From positions 5,599,230 through 5,663,229 of the forward strand of contig NC_087079.1 of assembly GCF_026151205.1 (NCBI RefSeq): a stretch of 64,000 nt of DNA, read 5' to 3'. Shown here one piece after another: positions 10,080 to 23,071 of this stretch. How positions within the stretch are numbered: position 1 is the first letter of the stretch; each line of letters starts with the position of its first letter. The DNA is from Bolinopsis microptera. Its lineage: Eukaryota > Ctenophora > Tentaculata > Lobata > Bolinopsidae. A model generated the notes under the pieces. The model did not search any database. It was not told the origin of the DNA and worked only from the letters and a program-made list of their open reading frames with translations. The position numbers were made by a program, and so were the translations under genes.

Positions 10080-13000
10080 TTGAAAACACCAAAACATGTA
10101 GTTAGATATACCCTCCACCATACAGATCGATTTTAAGTCAGCCCAAGGCATAATTAACTTGACCAAACAGCCTCCTGTTTCCAAATTAGTCTATTCTTGT
10201 TCCAGAATCCCACCTTTCTCTGAAACAAAAGAAAGGGGAAACATTGCCACAACGCCTTTGTCTGAGGATGTAGGGCCACCAAACTTTTCAAGGGACCACT
10301 CCTGGTATCGATACCAATCGATTCTGAATCGCCTTCAACTCAGTTTAGGCGATTTTTAGTGTAAAGTCATTTTTGTTCATTTTCATGAACAGGGGATCAT
10401 TTTGCACTAAAGGTTTTTTTAAAGTTGAACAAAAAATGGTCACCAATTTGATCGTGTGAAACTAGTGCTTTACGGATGTGAATGAAATGGATGATTCTTG
10501 ACGCACCTATCCCTTCGGTGGAAGATTAAATTTCAAAAGAAAAAAAACTTCTGAGTTGCTGAACAATGTTAAGTAAACAATATGCCCCTTACCATACCAT
10601 ATCGATTCCATGCCAGTCCAGGCTAAATTACCGCTAAAAAGGCATGTTTCTAAATTTGTGGTCAATTGGTTTCCACCATCTCAAACTACTCTGAAACCAA
10701 ATAGAAACATTGCCCCAGAGCCCTTTTGAAACATGCTAGGCACACCAAACTTCTCAGGGACACTCCTGGTGCAATACCGACCGATTCAATTGGTTTTAGC
10801 CCAATTCAGGGGATTCTAGGAAAAATGTTCATTTTGTGTTTCTATTTCATTCATTCATGAACCCGGGGAGTATTTTTGCAAGTCTAAGTGGCTGGAAAGT
10901 TTAGTCCATGTTTCCGTCTACCATACCCAGATAGATTCCAAGTGGATACACGTTCAAAAAAAGGTGGCACTAGAGATTGATTTTTTTTTAAAATGGTTTA
11001 AAAATGGTCATTGCTCTTTGTTGGCATGATATATCTATTATACCTTTAGAAATTCGATTAAATTTTCGTGATCCTGAATTCACGGACGGTCTGTAGTGCT
11101 CTTTATATCAAAGGAGTTATCGTTATTTGTGTGCAAATGATTCAAAAATCACTCAATTAGGAAATGCAAGATGACCTCAACACTAGTAACTCTGATAAAG
11201 TACTATTCACAAGACGCCAAATAGATATGGTGGACTATAATGATGTAAGGAATAAAATGTCTATCTGAATTGTTTAATGGTGCCAAAATGATTCAAAAAT
11301 CACAAACTTAAACATGGGAAATGAGCCTATTGTGAGCAGTGATTATTGAATCATCTTACGTTGTTATGGTTTCTATCATTTCCTTAGGTACAAAATAGTA
11401 TTAAACTAGTATTAATACCAGTTAATATGATTAAAAATCACAATTTTCGTTATTGGTGCGCTATTAAGTCTCACTATTAGTAAGCCTTAAATTAAGTGCA
11501 CAATATGACAACTATATCCTTCTATGTTCTCTATATGTGATTTTTGAATCCATGTCTAAGTCTTATACATATTGAAAGGCCTTTGCGCGATAATTTTGAT
11601 CTGGGTGGTTAAATGATTCAAAATCACACAAAATCTGGCTTACCAACTATGTAATTTTCTTTAAAGTCTGGCCATTGAATCATTGTATGTTCAAGTTGTA
11701 ATGAATTTTGAAAAGAAGTAAGAATCGATATTCACATTTCAAAATTCATTTAGTTTATTACGTAACTGATTTGATTCCTTGGTAACAGTATGGAGACAAA
11801 ATTATCATGCTTGAGTGTAAAAGTACTTGGCCTGTTTAATCAGTTTAATATCAGGGTTTTGGTGATTATTGATTCCACTATTACTCTAATAACGAATCTC
11901 CATGACCATAAAACAAGTGCAGTGTCACAACAAATTACTGCAGATTTACTTGATACCAACCTGATATAGAGCCAAAAAGTGATGTTTGTCAGTTGTGAAA
12001 CCAGTAATTCTGGTACCCATACGGGGGATTTGAAAATCAACTTGATAAATCCAAATTGTCAATCTCAAAGTATCCATAAATCAAACCCCGGGCGACGTCC
12101 AAAATTAGACACCTGAGTTATTGATTCATAATGAATATGAATATCTCTTAACGTAAAATTTCCTGAACCAGATCTGACTCGCTATGTCTGTTCAGACATT
12201 GTTGTCTCGGCCAGATCGTGGTAACCTTTGAGTCCCTTCATTGCCGGCATTGCATCACCCAATAACCACCCAAAGCTAGATGACGGAAATCGAATTCATC
12301 GCTTTTTCATCGGAGTTACTAATGGACCAGTGTTCAATGGACAGAGTACATTCCCCCTGGATACACAGCATAATTTCAATACCTGCTCATTTATGTGATT
12401 TTTGACTCATTATGGCACTATTAACCATCTAATTCTCTAAATCTTAGTTCTGCATGATATATTGACATTGATAGAGTTCATTGTTACAAATCATTCCGGT
12501 GATAATTCATCTCACATTCATCTTCTAAAAAACTTAGTTCGAATTCACCCTGTATGTGATCATTGCCATCGTAAACTCCACATTTAAACGGTGATTCTTT
12601 GCACTTTTAACCTCAGCTATCTCAAAAAGTTCAATAATCAACATTGAGAAGCCAGGACACACTCACAGAATGTAAATCATGATTAGAGGTTGCAAGAAAT
12701 GAAATATTTTGTGCTTTCTGGTTTTCATTATCTGCACAATTAACAGATATAAAGAGATGAATGACTTTATTATGTGACATTGATCTTTTTGGACACATTA
12801 AAATTTGGTTAACTTTCATAGCATACCTCCTTGAGTACAAGTATTTTAAATGCTTCACACAATGTTGGCAGTGAAAAATCAAATCCTCTAGTGCACCTTT
12901 GTAAGAACTTGTCCAAGTCAGTACAAGCTCATACGGCTGTAAAAGCATGTTCCAAAAATTGTATCAAATGTTTCCACCATCTCAACTACTATTTCATTTT

Positions 13001-13600
13001 TGTTCAGTTTCCATACATTCTTGAACTGGGTAATGTAATTTCGAGTTTGATGGCTCTTAGGCCTAGTTTTACCTAATCCATCTTAGAAACCGAATGAGGC
13101 TTCCAGCACTTAAATACAGCCAATTACTTTCTGTGCCCATGTTCCAAAATCTGGATTCTCAGGAGGATTATGTGCCAAAATTGGGACATTTTGGAAACCA
13201 TTGGTAACATCGGTTCTAGACCTGTAATGATTCTCAACTGGTTTGAGTTGTCTAAGGACTAATATAAACCTTTTCCGGACCCATTTTAAACCATTTGAGC
13301 TTTTGAGGAAGAATGTTCATTTTCGTCATTTCTGGTCATTATGGGTAGTTTTATACGACTTTTTTATGGTTCCTAGGGCCTGCTAACGGCTATATCTCTT
13401 AGAAATCCGAAAACTGAGCTTCCAGCCACTCAAATACGGCCAATACTGTGTCGAGTCCGTGGCTAAATCACTTACAGTCGATCTTCCGGATTGTTCTTAA
13501 AGGGCCAGATGGTTGAAACCAACTTCAATAGATGTATTTTTCGGAACGCTGATTTCCGAACTCACCCCCCATGACATAGGTTTAAAATGCTCTCCTGACG
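10080..13600. repeat. Degenerate tandem/interspersed repeat region
   Basis: Related blocks of a few hundred bases recur: 10115-10405 and 10595-10880 share, in order, a CATA.CA(G/T)ATCGATT segment, GTTTC.AAATT, AAACATTGCC, CACCAAACTT.TCA, GGGACACTCCTGGT and TTCATGAAC..GGG; weaker copies start near 10920, 12940, 13140 and 13390 (CATGTTCCAAAAT, TTTCCACCATCTCAACTA). Divergence is high, so this is an old repeat family, not coding sequence. Open frames inside it are short and incidental. Confidence 0.55.
11140..12560. repeat. Recurring TGATTCAAAAATCAC motif
   Basis: The near-palindromic motif TGATTCAAAAATCAC appears at about 11144, 11288, 11424 (TGATTAAAAATCAC) and 11608 (TGATTCAAAATCAC) and in reverse complement at about 11537 (GTGATTTTTGAATC), 11857 and 12394 (GTGATTTTTGACTC), with half sites (TTGAATCAT, TTGATTCATAA) between. 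Spacing is roughly 70-250 bases. Function unknown; it may mark the unit of an old repeat family. Confidence 0.6.
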
Positions 13601-15700
13601 AGATATTGGCGAAAAACAGTATCGATCCGCTCACGTGATATGACCGTATAAGGACGTTAGTCTATTTCTCGTTAGGGTTGGTTCCAGCATATGTTTTTGT
13701 TAAGGATTGGGTTAGGGTTTGGGTTGGGTCAGAATTAGAGGCTTAGTGTTTCGAAAGGTCGTTCAGGAACCCGCTAGAGGAAGAGTTAAAAAGTACGTGA
13801 CAGTCTGAGTGTAGAGTGATTAATTAATCATTATCCATACTGTGACTGTGTGCCCATGTTTCCAAAATTTAGAATCCTCTACTGCATCTTTTGATGGCGG
13901 CTGCCAATTCGATTTTCGGTAAAAAACCCATCAGTTTTCAAGCATTTGAGATATTTTTAAGATTTACGCGCGGCGCCGCGCACTGCGTGTTAAATTTTAA
14001 ATTTACGCCAGCTAGCAGGTGTCAGATTTACTGGTTATAATTTTATAATTGTGGGAAGTCCTCTATGTTTATTATTAATATTTTTTGGTTGAACTATTTA
14101 TCTTTCCCCAGGAACTTATCACGAGCGAAAGACGAACTCTAAGAATTGGAGAATAACGCAGTTAGACAGCAGCTAACTTCCCCTGTACTCAACGACATTG
14201 AACAAATAGACATGAAATGACTCGCTGGACCCTACAAAGTACTTGTGCTCGGAGGCAGAATTGGGCCATCGTTTGGGTCGAGCGATTTCGCCAAGGGTTA
14301 ATGATTAACAGTTAAAACTGTATAAAAATACCTCTCTAAACAACCTTCTCCTGGTCGGGCCCATGTGTCCTCATCCTGCATTGACCTCAGAGGTCACAAG
14401 AACATCGGAGCACCAAATGAGCGAGAAACGGGAAGCCTTAGCTTCGGCGTCAAGGACTGCATCACTAGCACCTACCTATTGACCTATCTGATAGGTTTAA
14501 AAGTAGGCATTTCACGCAATCTGCGGACACCTTCCTAGCTGCGAAATACGGATATAACTCCTATACCATGCGTTCACCGGCACCGAACCACCCGCTGTTT
14601 CTTGGACACAACTTCCCCAATAAACCTAAAATTCATGTCCTGTCGCACCAACTGCATGGCAAGTGGCGAACTGTGTAGACTCACCCTGACGCTTGATCAG
14701 AATCTTCAGTCACAAAACCTGACACCGTTTCGGGGTTGCCATACGGTTTTCTGTCAGGCTCCCATGCAGTTTCTCTTGGACCACCATCTCATCTGACACT
14801 CAACGAGGATACCTGCCAGAGCTCGCAATTTACGACGAGTTAGTTATGCCCTTGGCTGTTAAGTGAAGTCATAAAGCTCAAAACAGCTCTCATCTCCCAT
14901 TCTCTCTTCCTAGACAGCAGACTGGGAGAAACTCCTTTCTAGCCGGAAACGTCACGCGTGATGTACGGAGAAATGGACGGTGTGTACCTATACTTTTTAA
15001 ACATTTAAACATTTCGTCTGGATTGTGATTCCACTGCAAAACAAGTCGCAGGTTCATAGTAGTAGAACTATAAAATTTTAATAATTCATGGTTGATTATT
15101 TAGCCGAAGCGGTTATACAAATAAAGCGTTCTTAATATTATTGCCTCTAATTCCTCAGGGTACTCCTACTTGCGTGCGAAGACAAAGGCAGCAAGGAATC
15201 GAAGAACAGAACCCCGACACATGCTTGGAGAAAGAACAGCGCACGCTCTTTGATCTAGGACAAAAAACTTTCTTCTGTTTCATATTAAAACGGGTTACGT
15301 GTATATTACACAAACTTTTGATTATAATACGAAACTTTATACCTAAAAGTATGATATTTAAACAGAAAATTACATTCTGAACTTGGTATCTATAGTGTAC
15401 CTTTAACTGTACTTCAACTTTCATCGTAGCTTTTTTCAAAAATATTCTTCAGTGCCATCAACAAACAGGTTTTTTCATTTGACTTGAACTGTGCCATATT
15501 TGATATTGCCTCTGTATTTTATAGGGAAAAATTTTTTAAATCTTGCAAGTCGCATGTAATTAAGTTTTAAGTTACGTATTATAGATATGTTAACAACTAG
15601 TTTAATGTTCAGTATTTAAATAGTTTCCATTTATAGTTTAACCGCTCCCTGTTGTAGGTTATCAGCTCTTTACTTAGATAAACTATATAATATGAAGTTC
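13600..15700. other. Non-coding stretch with a GC-richer segment, nothing recognised
   Basis: 13.6-14.1 kb is simple AT-rich DNA with a GGGTTAGGGTTTGGGTT-like patch at 13675-13730. About 14.1-15.2 kb is GC-richer but has stops in all frames at short intervals and no motif that I know; it may be an old transposon or pseudogene. The small frames at 14602-14796 and 15141-15439 are not convincing. Confidence 0.45.
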
Positions 15701-15764
15701 GATATAATATTAATAACAATAATTGTTTCGTATTCACTGTTTTCTAGTCAATCAAAACTTAGAT

Positions 15765-16588
15765 CAGGAGGTGACCGGGACATTGATTTTAGGCTGACCG
15801 GGACGGGGGACCGGGATAAAAAATGTGACTTGACCGGGACCGGGACTGAGATTATCAATTACGTGGACGGGACCGGGACCAATAATTTCTGGGATTTCTA
15901 TCTTACCGGGACCAGGACCGGGACCAGGACCGGACCCAACAATAACAATTTTTTTTTTTTCGGGATGACCGGGATTTTACCGGGATGCCGGGACCAAATT
16001 GTATTCTTTCATATTGAAAGCTGCACTTTCATTTAAATTACAATTGAACAATTTGAAAGAAAGTTATAACTAGAATATTAATTAGAAAAAAAAAAATAGA
16101 AACACCGTCAATATGGGGCATGGGCCTTAATGTACTACACCAATAATGTTTATGTACTGATTCCTCAAGTTCACCCTCATTCCTCTGTCAATGATCCCTC
16201 ATTATTCAAACAGTTTCATTCTCCAATTGACAAATGGGCGTAGGCGGAGTTGAAAACTGTTAGGTTGCACTTTGAGTTATGTAAACGATTTAGTTACCTC
16301 AACTTGTTTAGCAATTTATAAACATTGTTTTATTTGGCTCAGAGGATGTTTTAAGATGAAAATTCACACTGAATGAAAGTAAAAAACTTAAAATCTCAGT
16401 GATAAATTAAGTAAAAGATCACGGTCAAAATCCCGCAAATTTGGGTGATTGACCGGGCCGGGACCAAGAATCCTGATTGGACCGGGAATCATACAATCAG
16501 GCATTTGGACCGCGACCGGGATGAAAATGTGACTGACCCGGTTGCCCGGGACCGGGATAACTCAAAATTGCATAACGGTCACCTCCTG
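15765..16588. mobile_element. hAT-like MITE with CAGGAGGTGACCG termini and GGGACC subterminal repeats
   Basis: The left end CAGGAGGTGACCGGGAC and right end CGGTCACCTCCTG are perfect inverted repeats over 13 bases. Flanking octamers CTTAGATC (15758-15765, sharing the first C) and CTTCGATC (16589-16596) match 7 of 8, consistent with an 8-bp hAT-type target-site duplication. Both ends are packed with ACCGGGAC/GGGACCGG motifs (15776-15990 and 16446-16560), while the middle is AT-rich. There is no transposase; the apparent open frame across the left half reads only the repeat. Subterminal repeats of this kind usually bind hAT transposases. Confidence 0.75.
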
Positions 16589-16599
16589 CTTCGATCGGG

Positions 16600-18095
16600 G
16601 TAATATATTTATAAAGTACAAAACTGATACGCTACCCTTCTTTTCCTCACCTTCGCATCTTTGATCTTGTTAAGGAAACACATAGTAGGGTTTCCCCGAA
16701 ATGTCCTGTAATCTTGACTTTTTTTTTATTATAGGCCGGTAAAAAACCCACAACAGACTGAGGTTTCGAAATACAGCCAAGAACTCAGGATATTGACACA
16801 ATCAATGTTATGTGTTTAAGAAACATAATTTTCAACTGTCTGGGCGGCGATCAGCATGTCCATATGACTAACTCTAATCGGTTTATTGAAAAATTAATCC
16901 GGTTCATGAAAGCGTAGCCTGGAGTTCCCGCTCCCAGGTAAAATACATACATAAATGAGGACCGGCCAAGCAAGGAATGAAGAACGAATTAATGGATTAT
17001 ATCTTATCTAATCGGACAAATCTGCAGATTCCTGAAAATTAAATGTAAAATGCAGCTACAACACGATGCTCTAATAATAAAATGACAATATGCTAGAAAT
17101 TGTAATAATGCTACATGCTACGCGCGCTAAAGATGAATCTAATCTATATCTAGTAAGTAACCATATCAACGCGCAGTAACCCTTAGTAACGGCTCCGATT
17201 CAATTCCAGTATATTGCGACGAGAGTTTACATCACTAATTAGCTGTACATTGTGGGATTATGGGACGATCGTGCTAAATTTAAGGGCGCTGTGGCTAAAA
17301 TCGTCCACTGAACCAACAGTAAAATTTCAGAGAGATTCGTCCCAGCGCTATTTTCCCTCGCGAATGATCAGCTCGCAGTGGTCTTTTTCCAAACTTAAAA
17401 AAGGTGGGAGGACCCTGCAAACCAACAATGTAGCTAAGGGACACTATACAACCCTCGCCTCAGCGGACACTACATAGTCAGTCTCTGACTTGTCGTGGAA
17501 ACGGTGTATACTGCATCAATTACCTGCCGAAGCGGTGGGTTGGTATTTCATTTGGGCTCTTTTCCAATTTCGTCATTAAAACTGCATACAATCAAATGTA
17601 CGTTAAAAATACTTACAAAAATTTGCATTCAAAAAATCGAGGAGACTTCAAAGTCTTCTTCTGAGGGATGAGGTAGGAAAGTAACAAATTGCAATAATGC
17701 AATGGAGGCCAAATGTAAGTTATGCCACTGGAATCATCAAAAATTCTTTAGCACCTTGCTGGAGAAGGTCAGCTTAAGAAGACCAAGTTTATCAAGAAAA
17801 CAACAATTTCAAGAAAACAACATTATATTAGTATACTGCTCGGATGTAAGTGTCGCAGGTGTGACAATGGTGACAAATCTTGTCAACTCACTGAAAGGAC
17901 TTTGGGGACCTTAACGTGATCAAACCACGTAGTGTACTCCTTGATCGGGATCATAAAAAGTCAGGATGCTGCGACTGGCTCTGGTCGAGGGATACCCCTC
18001 AACTGCCTTGTTGTTAGTGATGCCACGGGCTAATTTGTGGGAATGCCATTTTTAGTGACCATTTTTTATATGCAACACCACGAATCCATACGACA
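16600..18095. other. No gene recognised
   Basis: AT-rich sequence with short frames only (for example 17214-17477 and 17702-17914), none with a recognisable domain or splice context. Confidence 0.5.
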
Positions 18096-18097
18096 TC

Positions 18098-18820
18098 TTG
18101 ATAACTATTGAACAAGGAAAACTAAAGTTGTCTTTAACTTCTAGATTTGAGTGCTGCCTTTTGATTACTGTCAATCACCCAAGATTAATCCAAGAAACGC
18201 TAGATCTGCTTATGCATTACAGGCATTGCTTCTTCAGGATCAGGTTCCTACTTGGCTTAACCGTTCATTTTGTGTCAAAGTTCAAGGATTCGTCTCCTCA
18301 GCAACTGTTCTTGAGGATAGGTGTTGCACATGGTTCCAATCTTGGCCCCCTGCTATTCATATTGTACACCAAAGGATTCTTGAGAACATTAGCAAGTATG
18401 CATGGGTGCTGATTCATGTATGCTGATGACACCAGCTGTTATTTCACTCTTGATTCTGATGACCATCACAGCTAGAGCACAATATGGAAAACTGTAATGT
18501 CTGATATCAAGAAATGGATGACAAACAATTTCCTTCAACTGATTCTTCTAAGACTGAAGTATCGTTATATCCTCTTAAATATGACTCACAAAATAATTCC
18601 AGCCTCCTACAGCTTGTTAAGGATCAAGGCGCCACATTGTTTTTTAGTGGAAACAGTGAAGAGTCTTGGGCTTATTTGGTCAGGTATCTTTCAATGAGTG
18701 ATCAGATTACGTCAGTGGTTCAAAATCATGTAATATTCAGATCAGAAATTTGTGGTTTATTGCATCAAAGCTGTCTTTTAACCTTAAGATCAGCATGTTC
18801 CTGCTCTAGTTCTCTCTAGA
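18098..18820 (+). pseudogene. Reverse transcriptase fragment of a non-LTR retrotransposon, frameshifted
   Basis: Pieces of the reverse transcriptase core appear in order but in different frames: LDLSAAF then, one base shifted, TVNHPRLIQETL (motif A region, about 18140-18200), then a stretch ending in VAHGSNLGPLLFILY (motif B, about 18310-18370), then MYADDTSCYF (motif C with the YADD catalytic pair, about 18418-18450), and MTNNFLQL further on. Several frameshifts and stops show that it is dead. It resembles CR1/L2/Jockey-type enzymes but is not a recent copy of the element at 1-4200. Confidence 0.8.
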
Positions 18821-18829
18821 AAATGGATT

Positions 18830-20800
18830 ATTGCAATAGCGTATATTGGGACTGAGCTCTTATGATTTAAAGTTCGTTTACAGAAGGTGCAAACTTCTGC
18901 TTGTATGTAAACGATTATTTTCGGAGAGGAAGAAAGGCACACACTACTCTACTACATAAGAAAGTTCATTTTCTACAGTAGATTTAGAATGATTTTAAGA
19001 TTGCCCTACTTGCCTACAATGTTTAAATTAATATAGCTCCGCCTTACTTAAAGAGTTGATATTCTCCAAGGCAGCAAAAGTTTTAAAAAAAGTTAAGTCT
19101 TGATAATGAATATTTTTACCTTAGTTTTCCGCCCTCTCTAAACTATGTAAACACAGAGACAGCTTTTATTCACTGTGCAGTTAAAGTATTAATTCCTTGC
19201 CCTACGACATAAGATCAGCTGAGACAAGATTACATCTACAGACAAACATAAAAAACATACTTCTTTCTCTAGCATTTGATTGAATTTGCATTTTTACATA
19301 AGGTAAAAATGAACATGTCATGTCTAATTTTCAATTAAACTAAGCTCAGTTAATGTTAAGAGCCGCTTTAGAAAGCCACTGGAGTTTATCTCCAGGGATT
19401 AAAATTATATCGAGTTAATATGATTTAGCTATAAGGCGGTTTATAAAATGTTGTATTTATTTTTTTATTATTATATTATTAGAAAGGTTTTATAAAACAT
19501 AATTGATGATTTATAAAACCATCAGCTGTATTATCACTTAAATTAAATAAGTATTAAAACAAAAACCATCATGTGCTGTTAAGCAGTAGGACGCGGCTCC
19601 ATGGGATCCAATGAGCAAATCGGCGAAAATGAGTTCGTAAAAGCTACTAATGGCACTCGAGTCCTTGATCTTGGCCGATGATGCAGACTGGGCCTTTTGA
19701 GCTGCAGTCCTTCAGCTTCTGTCAATTGAACTTACAGCTTTACCCCACAACACACACCCAAAGCGTTCATACCCTTTGACCAATTTCCATTTTCGATTCC
19801 CTGGCAAATCTACGGGCCATCCCAGAATCCAGATCCCTGTGGTTCACGTAGTACCTAATTCATACCCAATTTCAGACTAAACTAGATTGAGGCTGGGTGT
19901 GTATTATCTTCCAGTTCGACTTCAGTTCTCTGTTCTTGAATTGGACAAACAAAGATTTCGAAAATGCTCTAATTTAAATTTTTTGACACCAAGTTCTTAC
20001 CCTGGGTCCACACCATCCAAAAATGAATCTTGAAATGAAAAAATTAGATGGGGTGGCATTTTCCTTTTGCCTTACTAAGTGTGTGAGCGCAGTGTAGTTG
20101 TAGTGAGAAAGTGTTTTTAATTAGGATTACGATTTATGATTTTGAACTATTACATTGATAGATTATTTTTGAATGGGTTACTTAATAAAGTGATGAATTC
20201 CCCTCCCTTATTAAAATTTTAAAAATAATTTAGTGAAAATTGATAAACGAAGATTCTAGATTAGATATGATACTATTATTGACCCAAAACATTGCTTATC
20301 TCTGCCTTGTTAACAAAGAGCAAATTTTCTTAATGCCTTCTCCTGTCCTTAAAACCCAAACTCATTCTATTAAAGTAAAGGCCTGTTGTTACCACAGTAT
20401 TATACAGTCCCTCTCAAAAAACATGCCTCACCCCCCTCCATCAAAAACAATTTTAGTTTCAGTCCTTCTGTTTCCAAAAAAATGTACCGAGCTAGTGTTC
20501 TGGTGTGCACAAAAGCCCCAAAGCCCGGGCATTCCTAGCCCCGCTAGCTGCCAGTCCTTGGCAATTTTTCAATAGCAAAGATAACTAGTCATTTACAAAT
20601 TGAGCACTACCGTATACAATTTTAAATGTTTTTAAATATTTGACTTTGTAAAATGAGCTAAAACATGATTTATTTGTTTCATTGATTTTATTACTTTCGT
20701 TGATTATGTGCTTGGATGGCCTCTGTACACATATTTTTTAATTAATTTTCGCAAATATAATTTACAAGTTATCGCATACAAAAATTCTTGTGTGTTTTCA
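18830..20800. other. No gene recognised
   Basis: AT-rich; the frame at 20240-20575 has no recognisable domain. Nothing supportable. Confidence 0.45.
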
Positions 20801-20801
20801 G

Positions 20802-22609
20802 TTCTTAGCTGAAATGTTTCGGAGATCTTCTGTGTCAAATTTCTAATATGGTCTCCAGGGATACTAATATCTACACTGGAGGAAACTATTGCATGAGCAG
20901 AAACCCTGAGACAAAAGGTTGGCATTATTTAAGTACACAATAGTACATGTGGCATGGTTTGTAATTATTATTTGGTAAGAAATCAAAGGCTTTCATATTG
21001 TAGTAGTAGCAGCCTATATCTTACTGTATTACTGAAGCCTTACGCCGCGCCTGTGCACATGGGATATTGAGGAAAAATAAAGACTTTTGCATCATTGTAT
21101 GATTTCTGAGTACGAAGTCTTGTGAGGGTGATATACTTACAGACATGAACGAGAGCTACTCGTGAGTATACTACCACTTCTCCTTATGATGGCTGTTCAG
21201 TGAATGAAGTAATTTGTACCTTTACAGCCTATGGTTTTTTTAAGTTAATTAAAAAAATTGTAAGATTATACATGATACTTTGGAAACACTGCAATATTTG
21301 AAACAATTTTTATCAACTTCGATTTTATGTACATAATTTTTAGGAAATAACATGTACGGGCGACGTATAATTTACGGTATCGAAGAGTTTAGAGGATTCG
21401 GTTGACAGTGCAAACATGAGTCTGCATGATTGGGCTAACATTGCAAAAGTAATTGAAAAAGTAAGTGCCTTTTATTTCATTTTTGTTGCCGCTCTGACAT
21501 GGTTAACCCACCTTCCTTGTGTTGTTGGTAATCTTGATGAGTAGGATATAAAACATCATTTCATATTTTAACTAAAATATCGTGTTGGTATATATATCTG
21601 TCATGGTTATTGCTGTGTTAATTATTTCTATGTCGTAATTTTACTGATGTTTACAGTATTAGTGTTTACTCAGGGTACTACACAAATTTCGACGGTTTGT
21701 GGTTGTTCATGGTACTGACACAATGTCTTACCTGCATCAGCACTTAGTTTCCATGCTAGAAAAACTGGGAAAAGACTGTCATTTTGGACAGGCTTCAGGT
21801 AAAAGAAAAAAACAACGGCTGCTAAGATGTTTCTATTCTATCTAAAGAGCTAATCATAGTATTATTTCTTGTTCTTGGTATCGAAATTTATGAACTGGAA
21901 AGTGGGATAGCACATTGTATTGAATTTCTGAATGGAACCAATTCCCTAGATACCTTTGTGCGAGCAGAGAAACGGACGCAGTTTACAATTATTGGGATCC
22001 TAATATTCGCCGTCTCACTTTATCATACCCCAAACAAAACCCGAAGGTTGTAAAGCATGCTTAGTTTAACTTATAAATTAGTTATTATTTCATTGATTGA
22101 TAACTTAATTACCCCTCGTTTTATAACCGTTCATACAATGGTTAAATTAAGTTGACAAAGAATCACCGGTAGCAATATACTTCAACAACAAGCTGTTTCG
22201 TGGTAAACCGCTCCTAAAGGCAAAGTTGTGAGGATATTGGACCGCGTTTGATGCCCAATATGTCACCTTTAGCTGTGATGGGAACACACATTATAGTAAT
22301 TTACTGTGCTTTTAAAGATGTATTGCCTATTTAAATTCCCACCAGTTTTATAAATCATATCAATTCTTAAATCATTATAACATTTTTTATAAGGAGATCT
22401 GCTCTAAATAAGGAAATTATTTGCTGAGGAATTGAGGAACAACATTTAGGTATTACGATATAATTATAAATTATTAATTCCCTTTGTTCAGTTGAACTGG
22501 AAGAGTGTAGCAGACTCGACAAGTTCTCGCTGCCGTTCTTGTGTACAAATCAGATATGTGTAGCGAAGTGGTTATGTTGCGCCTTTCCCTGGCATGACTT
22601 GCTCCACGG
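20802..22609 (+). CDS. ASPG: L-asparaginase (ASPG/type I family), catalytic-domain exons, indel-laden
   Basis: Asparaginases hydrolyse asparagine to aspartate and ammonia in the cytosol. Six exon-like blocks with matching acceptors and donors encode the conserved domain in order. (1) 20802-20917 has IYTGGNYCMSRNPETK, where compensating indels alter the nucleophile-Thr loop (normally TGGT-G-M). (2) 21344-21460 ends in DSANMSLHDWANIAKVIEK at a GTAAGT donor. (3) 21674-21798 has the signature HGTDTM, the second catalytic Thr-Asp motif. (4) about 21950-22050 starts IPLCEQRN. (5) 22173-22295 starts with FNNKLFRG. (6) 22492-22609 encodes the segment leading to PGMT. Nearly every exon has one to three single-base indels, often in homopolymers, whereas splice sites and residues between indels are well preserved. 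Either a very young pseudogene or low-accuracy sequence. The following exons would be those at 33389-33481 (+) and 55315-52199 (-). Confidence 0.8.
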
Positions 22610-22619
22610 GTTCGTTGTT

Positions 22620-23070
22620 TGGAATTATTGTTTCTACTGTTCTATTGCTGTCTCTTGAGTACTTATTGCACAAAACCAAACAGGGCACAGGTATCAATGC
22701 TGATGTTTTCTATTTTCTATGAATATAAACTGTAATACATTGATGTAAAGTTATTTGAATTTTGCAATTTAAATAGAGGCTCTGTAATATTTCGCTTTAA
22801 AACCAAATTAAGAGGTTGGCACTTCTCAAGAGTCAAGGCTTCAAAAAATAAATCAAAAATATAGTTTCCAGTTTTTTAGACACTCATTGACCTACAGGTT
22901 ACTTAAATTTAAATGCGCCATGCACCCATTTACCAAACACCTTTAATATTACTTTCCACATTACCTCATATATTCCTCTATTAATATCCTACTTAAAATT
23001 CCACAGCTGCACCACTTCCTTGCTTCCTCCTATAAAAGGAGCAGTCTGCTAAGTTCGGGGCGGGAAATGG
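22620..23070 (+). other. Intron-like AT-rich sequence
   Basis: The next asparaginase exon (end of the catalytic domain, expected within this direction) was not found here or up to 33.4 kb. Nothing else is recognised. Confidence 0.4.
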
Positions 23071-23071
23071 C

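Noticed and set aside
15692-16036. 114-codon frame rich in GT/GD repeats
   Set aside because: It runs across the TIR and GGGACC motifs of a MITE.
17214-17477. 87-codon frame
   Set aside because: No domain, splice context or homology recognised; length is expected by chance.
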